The notes under the pieces are model-generated. The model searched no databases and was not told the origin of the DNA. It saw only the letters and a list, made by a program, of their open reading frames with translations. DNA of 64,000 bases, taken from the NCBI RefSeq assembly GCF_033126985.1, contig NZ_AP024714.1, forward strand, positions 1,408,990 to 1,472,989, given 5' to 3'. This stretch comes from Methylomarinovum caldicuralii. GTDB lineage: Bacteria; Pseudomonadota; Gammaproteobacteria; Methylococcales; Methylothermaceae. The position numbers and the translations under genes are program-made. Within the stretch, counting starts at the first letter, position 1; every line of letters begins with the position of its first letter. This document shows positions 23,929-35,481 of this stretch, in pieces.

Positions 23929-26717
23929 GGCAGGGCGGCCTCCACCGGTGCGATCGTGGGCCCCGGCCGCCCGATGTGGTATCCCTGGGCGTAGTCCACG
24001 CCGATTTCCCGCAGATATTCGAGAATCGCCTCGTTTTCGACGAATTCGGCGACCGTCCTCTTCCCCAGGCGTTTGGCGATGTCGGCCAGGGCGCTGACCA
24101 GGGCCTGGTCCTCGGGACTGTTCTCGAGGTTCTTGACGAAGGAGCCGTCGATCTTGACGTAATCCACTGGCAGGTGCATGAGGTAGTAGAAGGAGGAAAA
24201 ACCGACGCCGAAATCGTCCAGGGCGAAGTGGCAGCCCAGATCCTTGATCTTTTTGATCAGACGCTGGGCGGAGGCGAAGTTGGAAACCGCCGCGGTCTCG
24301 GTAATCTCGAAAATCAGGCGGCTGGCATCGACCCCGTTGGCGCTCAGGCGTTCCTGGAGGTGGCTCTGCAGGGATTCGTCGGCCATCGAGTGGCCGGAAA
24401 GATTGACGCTCAGGGTCAGAGGGTTCCCTTCGGCCAGCAGGCGCTGGTGCACATCCAAGGCCTTGTCCAGCACCATGCGGTCGAGGCGCTGGATCAGCCC
24501 GAGCTGTTCGGCCATCGGAATGAACAGGCCCGGTGCCAGCATCTGACCGTCGGGGCCGAGCATGCGCAGCAGCGTTTCATAGTGGGAGACCGTGCCCCGG
24601 CGGATGTCGAGAATGGGCTGAAAATAGAGCACGAAGCGGTCTTCCTCGAGCGCCTGCTCGATCTGGTCCTTCCAATAGAGCTGCTGCTGGATGCGCTTGT
24701 GGAATTCGGTGTCCGGGGTATAGACGTGGATCCGGCTGCGTCCCGCCTCTTTGGCCTGGTACATGGCCAGGTCGGCGTTGGCCAGCAGATCCTGAAGGGT
24801 CCGGCCGTGTTCGGGAAACAGGGCGATGCCGATGCTGACGGTCACCTTGAAAGGCTGGCCGTTGATCTGACAGTCCACCGCCTGGAGGGCGCTGAAAACC
24901 TTCTCGGCGATGTGCACTGCGGTGTCCCGGCTGCTGTCGTAGACCACCAGGGCGAATTCGTTGCCGCCTAGGCGGGCAAGGATGTCCTCGCTGCGGGTGA
25001 CCTCCCGCAGCTTGTTGGCGATGATCTGCAGCAATGCGTCGCCGGTCTTGTGCCCGCAGGTGTCGTTGACGTATTTGAACTGGTCGAGATCGAAGTAGAG
25101 CAGTGCGAACGACTTTCTTTCCAGGGTGGCGCGGTCGAGCACTGCCGCCAGCTTGCTCTGGAACGCCCGGCGGTTGTTGAGATGGGTCAGGGGATCGTGA
25201 TCGGCGAGCCAGGAGAGGCGGCGTTCGGCGTTTTTGCGCTCGGTGATGTCCAGGCCGATGGAGAGGATGAGCGGCGTTTCGCCGGCCGAATCCTCCAGCC
25301 GGGTGTGGAACCAGGTGATGTGGTGCGTCTGCTCCTGCCGCGGCAGCTGGGTGTCGAAATGGGCCCGCGCGATTTCCCCTTTCCGCAGCTGCGCCAGCAG
25401 GGGAAGATACTGGAGGCGTTCGCATTCCTGACGCAAGAACAGCTGGTCGAAAGAGGCTGCCTGGAGCCGGTGTCCGGCCAGAAACTGCCTGCCGAACCGA
25501 TTGACGGTGATGATGCTGCCGTTTTGGTCCTGGGTGAGGATGATGAGAGGGGCGGTGTCGAGCAGTCCCTGTACAAAGTTGCGTTCCTGTTGCAGGGTGC
25601 GGGTCTGCTGGACCAGCGACCGGGTCCGCTCGTCCACCTGTTGCTGGAGCGAGGCGAGCCGCGCTGAAGCCTGGAGGATATTGGCCTCAAGGACGGCGAT
25701 CTCGTCGCGGCGGGATGAGGTGTGCGGTGCCAGCTGCTGCTGGATCTCCTCGTGGCGGCCTTCGGCCAGCAGGGGCAGGGTCGCGGTCGCCTTCTCCAGC
25801 CGGACCAGGGGACGGCGCAGGAGCAGGATCACGATGCCGATACCGGCCAGCAGGCTCACCACGGTGCCGAGCAGATAGTTGGTCAGACTCCTTTGCTGTG
25901 CCGACAGGGTGTCGCTGATGTCGTCGAGGATGAGAAACGCAAGTTGCCGGCCGGTGTCGGGCTGGACGAGGTGCAGTGCCAGGGTGGCGTTTTCCAGATC
26001 GACAAGGGTTTCCTCCTTTGGGGTTTCCGGCAGGGTGTCCAGGGGCAGGCGCTGCAGGAGGGGCATATTGCGGTCAGGACGGGTGACGGCCACGATACGG
26101 GGAGGCGCGCCGCTGCGCTGTTCCAGGATGGCGACGTGGGAGCGGGTCAGGCGGTGAAAATCGAGGATCAGGTTCGCCAGGCTTCTGCCGATGACCAGGA
26201 CCCGGGTGGTCTCGTCCGGACCGATGATCGGCACTGCGGCGTACTGCAGGCAGGTCCGGGCGCAGTGGAAGAAGAAGCGGGGACGTTCGCTCGCAAGCAC
26301 CGGCTCGATTTCCTCCGGGGGATAGGGCGGTTCGCGTTTCGTTCCCCAGCCCCGGAGGAGACGGCCCTCGGAATCGAAGTAATGCACCGCCTCGATTGCC
26401 CAGGTGAGCTGATAAGTGGTCCAGTAGTTGTCAACGGTGTCGGCGATGGGATCGGCGGAGGCTGGTCGGTTTTCCGCCACCAGGGCGATGGTTTCCGCGA
26501 TCTGTTGCAGCAGCCGGTATGATTGCTCCGTGAGATGGTCCAGGATGAGTCGGTGTTGGCGTTGCGCTTCCTGGCGCTGAAGGCGGAACTGCTGTTGCAG
26601 CGAATAGACGGCAAAGCCGGAGAACATCCCGTGGATCAGAAACAATACTGCCGCGGTGGTCAGGGCGATGCGCCATTTCAGGCTGGTGAACGGCGAATGG
26701 GGGCGGTGGGTGTCCAT
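23907..26717 (-). CDS. Membrane GGDEF-EAL protein with periplasmic sensor and PAS domain
   Basis: C-di-GMP turnover protein of 936 residues. An N-terminal helix (about 15-35) and a second near 285-310 enclose a periplasmic sensor of no recognised family. Then come a coiled coil, a PAS domain, a GGDEF domain and a C-terminal EAL domain. The cyclase signature is GGNEF, with Asn at a metal-binding position, so cyclase activity is doubtful. The phosphodiesterase residues look complete (YETLLRM, SVNLSG, FEITET, DDFGVGFSSF, VKIDGSF, VENE). ATG 26717 is chosen over TTG 26729. It closely follows the beta-barrel gene and probably shares its transcript. Confidence 0.88.
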   Translation of the reverse strand: MDTHRPHSPFTSLKWRIALTTAAVLFLIHGMFSGFAVYSLQQQFRLQRQEAQRQHRLILDHLTEQSYRLLQQIAETIALVAENRPASADPIADTVDNYWTTYQLTWAIEAVHYFDSEGRLLRGWGTKREPPYPPEEIEPVLASERPRFFFHCARTCLQYAAVPIIGPDETTRVLVIGRSLANLILDFHRLTRSHVAILEQRSGAPPRIVAVTRPDRNMPLLQRLPLDTLPETPKEETLVDLENATLALHLVQPDTGRQLAFLILDDISDTLSAQQRSLTNYLLGTVVSLLAGIGIVILLLRRPLVRLEKATATLPLLAEGRHEEIQQQLAPHTSSRRDEIAVLEANILQASARLASLQQQVDERTRSLVQQTRTLQQERNFVQGLLDTAPLIILTQDQNGSIITVNRFGRQFLAGHRLQAASFDQLFLRQECERLQYLPLLAQLRKGEIARAHFDTQLPRQEQTHHITWFHTRLEDSAGETPLILSIGLDITERKNAERRLSWLADHDPLTHLNNRRAFQSKLAAVLDRATLERKSFALLYFDLDQFKYVNDTCGHKTGDALLQIIANKLREVTRSEDILARLGGNEFALVVYDSSRDTAVHIAEKVFSALQAVDCQINGQPFKVTVSIGIALFPEHGRTLQDLLANADLAMYQAKEAGRSRIHVYTPDTEFHKRIQQQLYWKDQIEQALEEDRFVLYFQPILDIRRGTVSHYETLLRMLGPDGQMLAPGLFIPMAEQLGLIQRLDRMVLDKALDVHQRLLAEGNPLTLSVNLSGHSMADESLQSHLQERLSANGVDASRLIFEITETAAVSNFASAQRLIKKIKDLGCHFALDDFGVGFSSFYYLMHLPVDYVKIDGSFVKNLENSPEDQALVSALADIAKRLGKRTVAEFVENEAILEYLREIGVDYAQGYHIGRPGPTIAPVEAALPQSSAGR

Positions 26718-26751
26718 GTGCGGGCTCAAAACCGGAAAGAGACCAGCCCCA

Positions 26752-29126
<2,375 letters not shown>

Positions 29127-29175
29127 TGGCGAGCTTTGCAAATCTGGCCGAGTCAACCAACCAGGATCAACCAAA

Positions 29176-29547
29176 ATGCTTATGGGACTGTTCATTTCCG
29201 ATGCCTTCGCCCAGGCGGCGCCCCAGGCCCAGCAGGAGCCGGGCATGGCCGGTCTGTTGCTGCCGCTGGCGATCTTCGCGTTCTTCTACTTTCTGTTCAT
29301 CTTCCCCCAGCAGCGCCGCGCCAAGGAACACAAGAAGATGGTCCAGTCCATCGGCAAGGGTACCGAAGTAGTGACCAACGGTGGCATCCTTGGGCGGGTC
29401 GTGGACCTGGACGAGAACTTCGTCGTCCTCGAGGTGAGTGACGGGATTCACATCCAGATCCAGCGCAACGCCATCGCCAGCGTGCTGCCCAAGGGCACCT
29501 TCAAGGCGGTGAGGAAAAAGATCGCCAAAGCGGAAAAAACCGCGTAA
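29176..29547 (+). CDS. yajC: Sec translocon accessory protein YajC
   Basis: Single-pass inner-membrane protein that associates with SecDF. The 123-residue product from ATG 29176 has the membrane helix LLLPLAIFAFFYFLFIFPQQRR and the cytoplasmic core IGKGTEVVTNGGILGRVVDL. The short stretch before the helix ends FAQAAPQA, usual for the family. A longer opening from 29113 is rejected because its extra residues are not family-like. Confidence 0.94.
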   Translation: MLMGLFISDAFAQAAPQAQQEPGMAGLLLPLAIFAFFYFLFIFPQQRRAKEHKKMVQSIGKGTEVVTNGGILGRVVDLDENFVVLEVSDGIHIQIQRNAIASVLPKGTFKAVRKKIAKAEKTA

Positions 29548-29564
29548 GCCGAAAAGGGACTGTC

Positions 29565-31415
29565 ATGCAAAACCGCTTCCCGCTCTGGAAGAACGTTCTC
29601 ATCGTTCTGGTCTTGTTGATCGGCCTCATCTACGCTCTGCCGAACCTGTTCGGTGAGGATCCGGCGGTGCAGATTTCCCCGCAGCGGGGCGCGGCCGTGG
29701 ATGAAAGCCTGGTGGTCCGGGTCGGAAAGATTCTGCGGGAGGCGCAAATTCCACCCAAAAGCATCGAGCGTCAGGAAGGTCGGCTGCTGATCCGTTTCCC
29801 AAACACGGACGCCCAGCTCAAGGCCGCGGACCTGTTGCGCGAGCGGCTTGGCGACGATTACGTGGTCGCCCTCAATCTGGCCCCCTCGACCCCCGGCTGG
29901 CTCCAGGCCCTCGGGGCCAAGCCCATGTATTTGGGGCTGGATTTGCGCGGTGGGGTGCATTTCCTCCTGGAAGTGGACATGGATGCGGCCATCGACCAGG
30001 CTCTGGAGCGCTATCAGAGCGACATCCGTGCCACCCTGCGGGAGAGCAAGATCCGCTATCTGGGCGTGCAGCGCGAAGGGCGGGCCATCGTCGTCAAGTT
30101 CCGCTCGCGTGGGGATCTGGACCGGGCGCAGGCGGTGTTGGAAAAGAATTTCCGTCAGCTGGTGATCAAGCCCGACGCAGAAGCATTGCAGTTGACGGTG
30201 CAACTCTCCCAAGCCGAGGAGAAGGAAATCCGCCGGTTCGCCCTCAAGCAGAATTTGACCACCCTGCGCAACCGCGTCAACGAATTGGGCGTCGCCGAGC
30301 CGGTGATCCAGCAGCAGGGTGAGAATCGCATCGTGGTCCAGCTGCCGGGGGTGCAGGACACCACCCGGGCCAAGGAAATCCTCGGCGCCACCGCGACCCT
30401 GGAATTCCGCCTGGTGGATACCGAGCACGACGTGGAGGCGGCCCTCCAGGGGCATCCGCCCATCGGCGCCAAACTGTACCGGACCCGTGACGGCCGGCCG
30501 GTGTTGCTCAAGCGCCAGGTGATCGTCACCGGGGACCAGATCGTCGATGCCTCCTCCGGTTTCGACCAGCAGTCCGGAACGCCGGCGGTGTTCGTGACCC
30601 TCGACAGCGTCGGCGCCAAGCGCATGGCCAAGGTGACGCGGGAGAACATCGGCAAGCCGATGGCGGTGGTGTTCATCGAGAACCGGATCGAGACCAAAAA
30701 AGTCGACGGCAAGACCGTCAAGGTGCGCAAGCGGGTCGAGGAGGTGATAAACGTCGCCACCATCCGCGGCCGCTTCAGCAAACGTTTCCAGATCACCGGG
30801 CTCAACAGCACCGAGGAAGCCCGCAACCTGGCCCTGCTGCTGCGTGCCGGCGCGCTGGCGGCGCCGATCGACATCGTCGAGGAGCGCACCGTGGGGCCGA
30901 GCCTGGGCAAGGACAACATCGAGCGCGGCTTCCTGTCGGTGATCGTCGGCTTCACCCTGGTGCTGGTGTTCATGGCCTGGTACTACAAGCTGTTCGGGCT
31001 GGTGGCCGATGTGGCCCTGTTCTTCAACCTGGTGCTGCTGATCGCGATCCTGTCGCTGCTGCAGGCGACCCTGACCATGCCGGGGATCGCCGGGATCGTC
31101 CTGACGGTGGGGATGGCGGTGGACGCCAACGTGCTCATCTTCGAGCGCATCAAGGAGGAACTGCGTAACGGCAACAGCCCCCAGGCGAGCATCTATTCCG
31201 GTTACGAAAAGGCTTTCGCCACCATTTTCGACGCCAACATCACCACCCTGATCGCCGCCCTGGTGCTGTTCAGTTTCGGTACCGGGCCGATCAAGGGGTT
31301 CGCCGTGACCCTGTCCATCGGCATCATGACCTCCATGTTCACCGCCATTCTGGTGACGCGGATGCTCATCAACTGGATCTACGGCGGCCGCCGCGTGGCG
31401 AAGCTCGCCATCTGA
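29565..31415 (+). CDS. secD: Protein translocase subunit SecD
   Basis: Six-helix RND-family membrane protein that uses the proton gradient to pull exported proteins into the periplasm. It is 616 residues long. The first helix (NVLIVLVLLIGLIYALPNLF) and LGLDLRGGVHFLLEVDMD are followed by the large periplasmic domain with the P1 head. The C-terminal membrane half carries VGMAVDANVLIFERIKEEL. It lies 17 bases after yajC and 10 before secF. Confidence 0.97.
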   Translation: MQNRFPLWKNVLIVLVLLIGLIYALPNLFGEDPAVQISPQRGAAVDESLVVRVGKILREAQIPPKSIERQEGRLLIRFPNTDAQLKAADLLRERLGDDYVVALNLAPSTPGWLQALGAKPMYLGLDLRGGVHFLLEVDMDAAIDQALERYQSDIRATLRESKIRYLGVQREGRAIVVKFRSRGDLDRAQAVLEKNFRQLVIKPDAEALQLTVQLSQAEEKEIRRFALKQNLTTLRNRVNELGVAEPVIQQQGENRIVVQLPGVQDTTRAKEILGATATLEFRLVDTEHDVEAALQGHPPIGAKLYRTRDGRPVLLKRQVIVTGDQIVDASSGFDQQSGTPAVFVTLDSVGAKRMAKVTRENIGKPMAVVFIENRIETKKVDGKTVKVRKRVEEVINVATIRGRFSKRFQITGLNSTEEARNLALLLRAGALAAPIDIVEERTVGPSLGKDNIERGFLSVIVGFTLVLVFMAWYYKLFGLVADVALFFNLVLLIAILSLLQATLTMPGIAGIVLTVGMAVDANVLIFERIKEELRNGNSPQASIYSGYEKAFATIFDANITTLIAALVLFSFGTGPIKGFAVTLSIGIMTSMFTAILVTRMLINWIYGGRRVAKLAI

Positions 31416-31425
31416 GGAAGACGAC

Positions 31426-32361
31426 ATGGCTGCACATCTTTCCGAGCGCAATTTCGACTTCATGGGCAAGCGCCGCATCGCGCTGACCCTGTCCACCCTG
31501 CTGATCCTGATTTCCCTGGGATCGCTGATCTTTCAGGGCCTGAAGCTGGGGCTGGATTTCACCGGCGGCACCCTGGTGGAAGTGGGCTACGACAAGCCGG
31601 TGGATCTTGCCAAGGTCCGTCATCTGCTGGCCGGGCATGGCTTCGAGGAGGCGGCGGTGCAGCACTTCGGCAGCTCCCGGGAGATCCTCATCCGCCTGCC
31701 GGCGACGCCGGATCTGAGCAGCGCCGATCTCAGCAACCGGATTCTGGAAGTGCTCAGGTCCGATCCGGAGGCCAGGCCGCAGCTGCGCCGGGTGGAGTTC
31801 GTCGGCCCCCAGGTGGGCGAGGAGCTGACCGAGAAGGGCGGACTGGCGATGCTGTTCGCCCTGTTTGGCATCCTCATCTACGTGGCCTGGCGCTTCGAAT
31901 ACCGTTTCGCCCTGGGCTCGATCATCGCCCTGGTCCACGACGTCATCATCACCCTGGGATTCTTTTCGATCACCCGGCTTGAGTTCGATCTGACGGTACT
32001 GGCGGCGATTCTGGCGGTGATCGGTTATTCTCTCAATGACACCATCGTGGTGTTCGACCGCATCCGCGAGAACTTCCGCCGCCTGCGCCGCGGCACGCCG
32101 GAGGAGATCATCAACATCTCCATCAACCAGACCTTGAGCCGCACTCTCATCACCTCGCTGACCACTCTGCTGGTGTTGATCGCGTTGCTGGTGCTCGGCG
32201 GGGAGATCATCCGCAACTTCGCCATCGCCCTGACCCTGGGCGTGGTGGTGGGGACCTATTCCTCCATCTACGTGGCCAGCGCTTTCCTGCTGCTGCTCAA
32301 GGTCCAGCGGGAGGACCTGCTGTTGCCGGAGAAGCCTCAATCCGACGCGGATTTGCTTTGA
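31426..32361 (+). CDS. secF: Protein translocase subunit SecF
   Basis: Partner of SecD, 311 residues, six membrane helices. It shows LKLGLDFTGGTLVEVGY near residue 40 and the proton-relay segment VIGYSLNDTIVVFDRIRENFR. It is the last gene of the operon and converges on suhB across 30 bases. That gap holds only a weak 5-bp hairpin, not listed as a terminator. Confidence 0.97.
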   Translation: MAAHLSERNFDFMGKRRIALTLSTLLILISLGSLIFQGLKLGLDFTGGTLVEVGYDKPVDLAKVRHLLAGHGFEEAAVQHFGSSREILIRLPATPDLSSADLSNRILEVLRSDPEARPQLRRVEFVGPQVGEELTEKGGLAMLFALFGILIYVAWRFEYRFALGSIIALVHDVIITLGFFSITRLEFDLTVLAAILAVIGYSLNDTIVVFDRIRENFRRLRRGTPEEIINISINQTLSRTLITSLTTLLVLIALLVLGGEIIRNFAIALTLGVVVGTYSSIYVASAFLLLLKVQREDLLLPEKPQSDADLL

Positions 32362-32391
32362 TTAGGGGCATCCCAGGGGTGATTTTCACCT

Positions 32392-33201
32392 TCAGAGAAG
32401 GTCGTCGGTGACGTAGGGTGCGATGGTCTGGCAGATGATCTGCTGCAGCTTGGGGGTGCCGGCGACGATGTTGCCGGTTTCCATGTAGCGGTCGCCGCCG
32501 CTGAAGTCGCTGACGATGCCGCCGGCTTCCTGGATCAGCAGCACGCCGGCGGCCATGTCCCACGGCTGAAGGCCGATCTCCCAGAAACCGTCTAGGCGCC
32601 CGCTGGCCACGTAGGCGAGATCCAGGGAGGCAGCTCCGGCGCGGCGGATGCCGGCGCTGTCCTTGAACAGGGCCCGGAACATCTGCAGATAGGCGTCCAG
32701 GTGCTGCTGCTGCTTGAAGGGGAACCCGGTGCCCAGCAGCGATCCCAGCAGGCTGGTCTGGCGCGATACCCGAATGCGGCGGTTGTTGAGGGCCGCACCG
32801 CGGCCGCGGCTGGCGGTGAACATCTCCTGGCGCAGCGGATCGTAAACCACCGCCTGCTCGATACAGCCGGCGTGCTGCAGGGCGATGGAGACGGCGAACT
32901 GGGGAAAGCCGTGCAGGAAATTGGTGGTGCCGTCCAGGGGATCAATGATCCACAGGTACTCGTCTTCCCGGGCGGTCCGTTTCCCCTGTCTTCCCCCTTC
33001 TTCGCCGAGGAACTGGTGGTGGGGGTAGGCTTTCTTGAGGATGCGGATGATCTCGCGCTCGGCGCTTCGGTCCACTTCGCTGACGAAATCGTTGCGTCCC
33101 TTGACGTCCACGTCCAGACGGTCGATATCGTCGAGGGCGCGTACGATCAGAGCCCCCGCGCGGCGGGCGGCGCGGGTGGCGATGTTGAGCATCGGGTGCA
33201 T
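32392..33201 (-). CDS. suhB: Inositol-1-monophosphatase (SuhB family)
   Basis: Mg-dependent phosphatase of 269 residues. In gammaproteobacteria SuhB also joins the rRNA antitermination complex. The start MHPMLNIATRAARRAG matches E. coli SuhB closely. Metal-site motifs are GEEGG, WIIDPLDGTTNFLHGFP and the C-terminal LQPWDMAAGVLLIQEAGG. It is transcribed alone, opposite to trmJ. Confidence 0.94.
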   Translation of the reverse strand: MHPMLNIATRAARRAGALIVRALDDIDRLDVDVKGRNDFVSEVDRSAEREIIRILKKAYPHHQFLGEEGGRQGKRTAREDEYLWIIDPLDGTTNFLHGFPQFAVSIALQHAGCIEQAVVYDPLRQEMFTASRGRGAALNNRRIRVSRQTSLLGSLLGTGFPFKQQQHLDAYLQMFRALFKDSAGIRRAGAASLDLAYVASGRLDGFWEIGLQPWDMAAGVLLIQEAGGIVSDFSGGDRYMETGNIVAGTPKLQQIICQTIAPYVTDDLL

Positions 33202-33300
33202 GGTTGTCCGTCCGTTGGTGAAAGCGCTTAGTATACCGTTTTTCTGGTAAAATCCGTCGGCTGTTTCTCAAGCGGTTCGGCATCTCGTACTTCTATCGGA

Positions 33301-33394
33301 GGGGGCTGGGAAGGGTCTGTCAGCGGCCAGGGAAGGCCGCTCCGGGCCTAAATTTACGGACGAATTTTGGTCCGGCAGACCCTTCCCAGCCCCC
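33301..33394. repeat. Structured palindromic element with a partial second copy at 58316
   Basis: Two 21-base arms (33301-33321 and 33374-33394) are inverted repeats differing at one position, which can still pair as G-T. Between them lie a perfect 7-bp hairpin (AGCGGCC/GGCCGCT) and a 13-bp hairpin with one mismatch, so the unit can fold as a three-way junction. Its first 28 bases recur inverted at 58316-58343 with one mismatch. It resembles REP- or MITE-type elements and sits between divergent suhB and trmJ. No coding capacity was seen. Confidence 0.75.
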
Positions 33395-33438
33395 GAAAGT
33401 GAAAATTGACAAGTGGTAAGCTCAAGCGGTTGGAGATC

Positions 33439-34161
33439 GTGCCCCAGATTCGTATCGTACTGGTGGAGACCAGCCATCCCGGCAACATCGGCGCCGCTGC
33501 GCGGGCGATGAAGAACATGGGGCTTTACGAGCTGGCGCTGGTGGCGCCGAAATGCTTTCCCCATCACGAGGCGACGGCGCGGGCCGCCGGCGCGGACGAT
33601 GTCCTGGCCCAGGCCCGCTGCCACGCTTCCCTGGCCGAAGCGGTGGCCGATTGCCAGCTGGTGATCGGTACCAGCGCCCGGCAGCGGACCATTCAGTGGC
33701 CCCTGCTGACGCCGCGCCAGTGCGCCGAAAAGGTGACGGCGGAACCGCCGGGACACCGGGTTGCCCTCGTCTTCGGCCGCGAGCGTTCGGGACTGACCAA
33801 CGAAGAGCTGGATCTGTGCCAGTTCGGCCTCCACATTCCCTGCAACCCGGACTATTCCTCCCTCAATCTGGCCGCGGCGGTCCAGGTGGTCGCCTACGAA
33901 CTGTTTCTGGCCGGGAAGGCAATGCCCTCTGAAGGCAGGGAAGCGCGTCTGGCCACCCATGCCGAATTGGAATCCTTCTACCTTCATCTGGCGCAGGCGC
34001 TCAACGATATCGGCTTTCTCCATTCCAGCAAGCAGGCCCCCTCCATCATGCGCCGGCTGCGGCGCCTGTTCGGACGCGCCCGGCTGGAGAAGCGGGAGGT
34101 GGACATGCTGCGTGGTATCCTCAGTTGCGCCCAACGGCAAGCCCACAAGGAGGCGGAGTAA
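33439..34161 (+). CDS. trmJ: tRNA (cytidine/uridine-2'-O-)-methyltransferase TrmJ
   Basis: SPOUT-class methyltransferase modifying the 2'-O of position 32 in tRNA. From GTG 33439 it has 240 residues, near the family norm. It begins [25 protein letters not shown] and has the knot motifs [17 protein letters not shown] and [23 protein letters not shown] sits 6 bases before this GTG; an upstream TTG at 33406 has no comparable site. In E. coli trmJ precedes suhB-iscR genes; here it precedes cysE and iscR. Confidence 0.93.
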   Translation: MPQIRIVLVETSHPGNIGAAARAMKNMGLYELALVAPKCFPHHEATARAAGADDVLAQARCHASLAEAVADCQLVIGTSARQRTIQWPLLTPRQCAEKVTAEPPGHRVALVFGRERSGLTNEELDLCQFGLHIPCNPDYSSLNLAAAVQVVAYELFLAGKAMPSEGREARLATHAELESFYLHLAQALNDIGFLHSSKQAPSIMRRLRRLFGRARLEKREVDMLRGILSCAQRQAHKEAE

Positions 34162-34162
34162 A

Positions 34163-34942
34163 TTGAAATGTCTCTCGCCCGCCGCAGTCTGGCGCCGGTT
34201 GCGTGAAGATGTCGCCTGCGTGTTCGAGCGCGATCCGGCCGCCCGCAGCGTCTGGGAGGTGGTGACCGCCTATCCCGGCGTGCACGCGGTCTGGTTCCAC
34301 CGCCTCAGTCATTGCCTGTGGCGGCACGGCTGGTACTGGCTGGCGCGTTTTCTGTCCCATGTGTCCCGCTTCCTGACCGGCATCGAGATCCATCCGGGCG
34401 CCGAAATAGGCCGCCGTTTCTTCATCGACCACGGCATGGGGGTGGTGATCGGGGAAACGGCGGTCATCGGCGACGACTGCACCCTGTATCACGGCGTGAC
34501 GCTGGGCGGCACCAGCTGGCAGAAGGGCAAGCGCCACCCGACTCTGGGCAACGGGGTGGTGGTGGGGGCCGGGGCCAAGATCCTCGGGCCGATCCATGTC
34601 GGCGACAACGCCCGCATCGGTTCCAATTCCGTGGTTCTCAAGGACGTGCCCGCCGGGGCGACGGTGGTGGGTATTCCCGCCCACGTGGTCACCAAGGCCA
34701 GTGCCGAGCGCAAGGCCGCCATCGCCCGCCGGCTGGAGTTCGACGCCTACGGTCTGTCCCCGGATATGCCGGATCCTGTGGCCCACGCCATCAACCGGAT
34801 GCTGGAGCACATCCAGGCCTTGGATCATCAAGTGGAAGAGCTGCGCACGACCCTCAAGGAAGCGGGAATCCCTCCGCAGGAAGTGCCGTTTCCGCCGCTG
34901 GAGGCCTGCCGCCTGCGCGACGGTGAGGACGAACGGGGTTAA
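34163..34942 (+). CDS. cysE: Serine O-acetyltransferase
   Basis: Makes O-acetylserine from serine and acetyl-CoA, the first step of cysteine synthesis. The N-terminal helical domain and left-handed hexapeptide repeat domain ([40 protein letters not shown]) are present, with the catalytic His and Asp in DHGMG. TTG 34163 (259 residues) is chosen because a strong AAGGAGG lies 9-10 bases upstream within the end of trmJ. Location before iscR links cysteine supply with Fe-S assembly. Confidence 0.94.
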   Translation: MKCLSPAAVWRRLREDVACVFERDPAARSVWEVVTAYPGVHAVWFHRLSHCLWRHGWYWLARFLSHVSRFLTGIEIHPGAEIGRRFFIDHGMGVVIGETAVIGDDCTLYHGVTLGGTSWQKGKRHPTLGNGVVVGAGAKILGPIHVGDNARIGSNSVVLKDVPAGATVVGIPAHVVTKASAERKAAIARRLEFDAYGLSPDMPDPVAHAINRMLEHIQALDHQVEELRTTLKEAGIPPQEVPFPPLEACRLRDGEDERG

Positions 34943-34943
34943 A

Positions 34944-34972
34944 TTGACTGATTTACTCAGGATTGCTAAGGT
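34944..34972 (+). promoter_or_regulatory. iscR promoter overlapping a probable IscR operator
   Basis: TTGACT (34944-34949) is followed after 17 bases by TAAGGT with a TG extension (34964-34965). The segment TTGACTGATTTACTCAGGAT resembles type-1 IscR sites of gammaproteobacteria and covers the -35 region, consistent with autorepression by [2Fe-2S]-IscR. The operator call is from memory of the consensus. Confidence 0.55.
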
Positions 34973-35013
34973 GTTTTTCGTTCGAACCCTGACAAAAAAC
35001 ACCGGAGCGGGTT

Positions 35014-35481
35014 GTGCGACTGACGACCAAGGGGCGGTACGCGGTGACCGCCATGCTGGATCTGGCCTATCACAATGACAAGAAGCTGGTGACCCTCACC
35101 GAGATCGCCAAACGCCAGGACATTTCCCTTTCCTATCTGGAGCAGCTGTTCGCCAAGCTGCGCCGGGCCGGCATGGTCAGCGGCGTGCGGGGGCCGGGCG
35201 GCGGTTACCGCCTGGCGCGCCCCCCTGCCGAGATCAACGTGGCCGAGATCATCACCGCGGTGGACGAGAGCGTCGATTCTACCCGATGCGGCGGCAAGGG
35301 CAACTGCCAGAACAACCAGCCCTGTCTGACCCATGAACTGTGGATGGGCCTGAGCCGGCAGATCTACGACTATCTTTCCGGCATAACCCTGGCGGATCTG
35401 CTGGCCCGGCACGAGGTCCATCAGGTGGCTGAGCGTCAGGAAAAGGCGCTGCGGATGGACGGGCCTCATGATCTACCTTGA
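35014..35481 (+). CDS. iscR: Fe-S cluster assembly transcriptional regulator IscR
   Basis: Rrf2-family regulator of 155 residues. The winged helix-turn-helix (MRLTTKGRYAVTAMLDLAYH) ends in the wing VRGPGGGYRLARP. The cluster ligands CGGKGNCQNNQPC plus His in LTHELW have the exact IscR spacing. It starts at GTG 35014 and overlaps the cysteine desulfurase gene by 14 bases. With the operator upstream, it probably represses its own operon when Fe-S clusters suffice. Confidence 0.94.
   Translation: MRLTTKGRYAVTAMLDLAYHNDKKLVTLTEIAKRQDISLSYLEQLFAKLRRAGMVSGVRGPGGGYRLARPPAEINVAEIITAVDESVDSTRCGGKGNCQNNQPCLTHELWMGLSRQIYDYLSGITLADLLARHEVHQVAERQEKALRMDGPHDLP

Noticed and set aside
29448..31496. A 682-codon minus-strand open frame
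   Set aside because: It lies antisense to secD, has His/Gln/Asp-rich shadow composition and no recognisable domain.
32362..32391. Possible terminator between secF and suhB
   Set aside because: The only hairpin is a 5-bp GGTGA/TCACC stem with a poor T run, too weak to list.
33406..33438. TTG start for trmJ at 33406
   Set aside because: It lacks an RBS, and the extra residues are not found at the typical TrmJ N-terminus. GTG 33439 has GGAG at good spacing.
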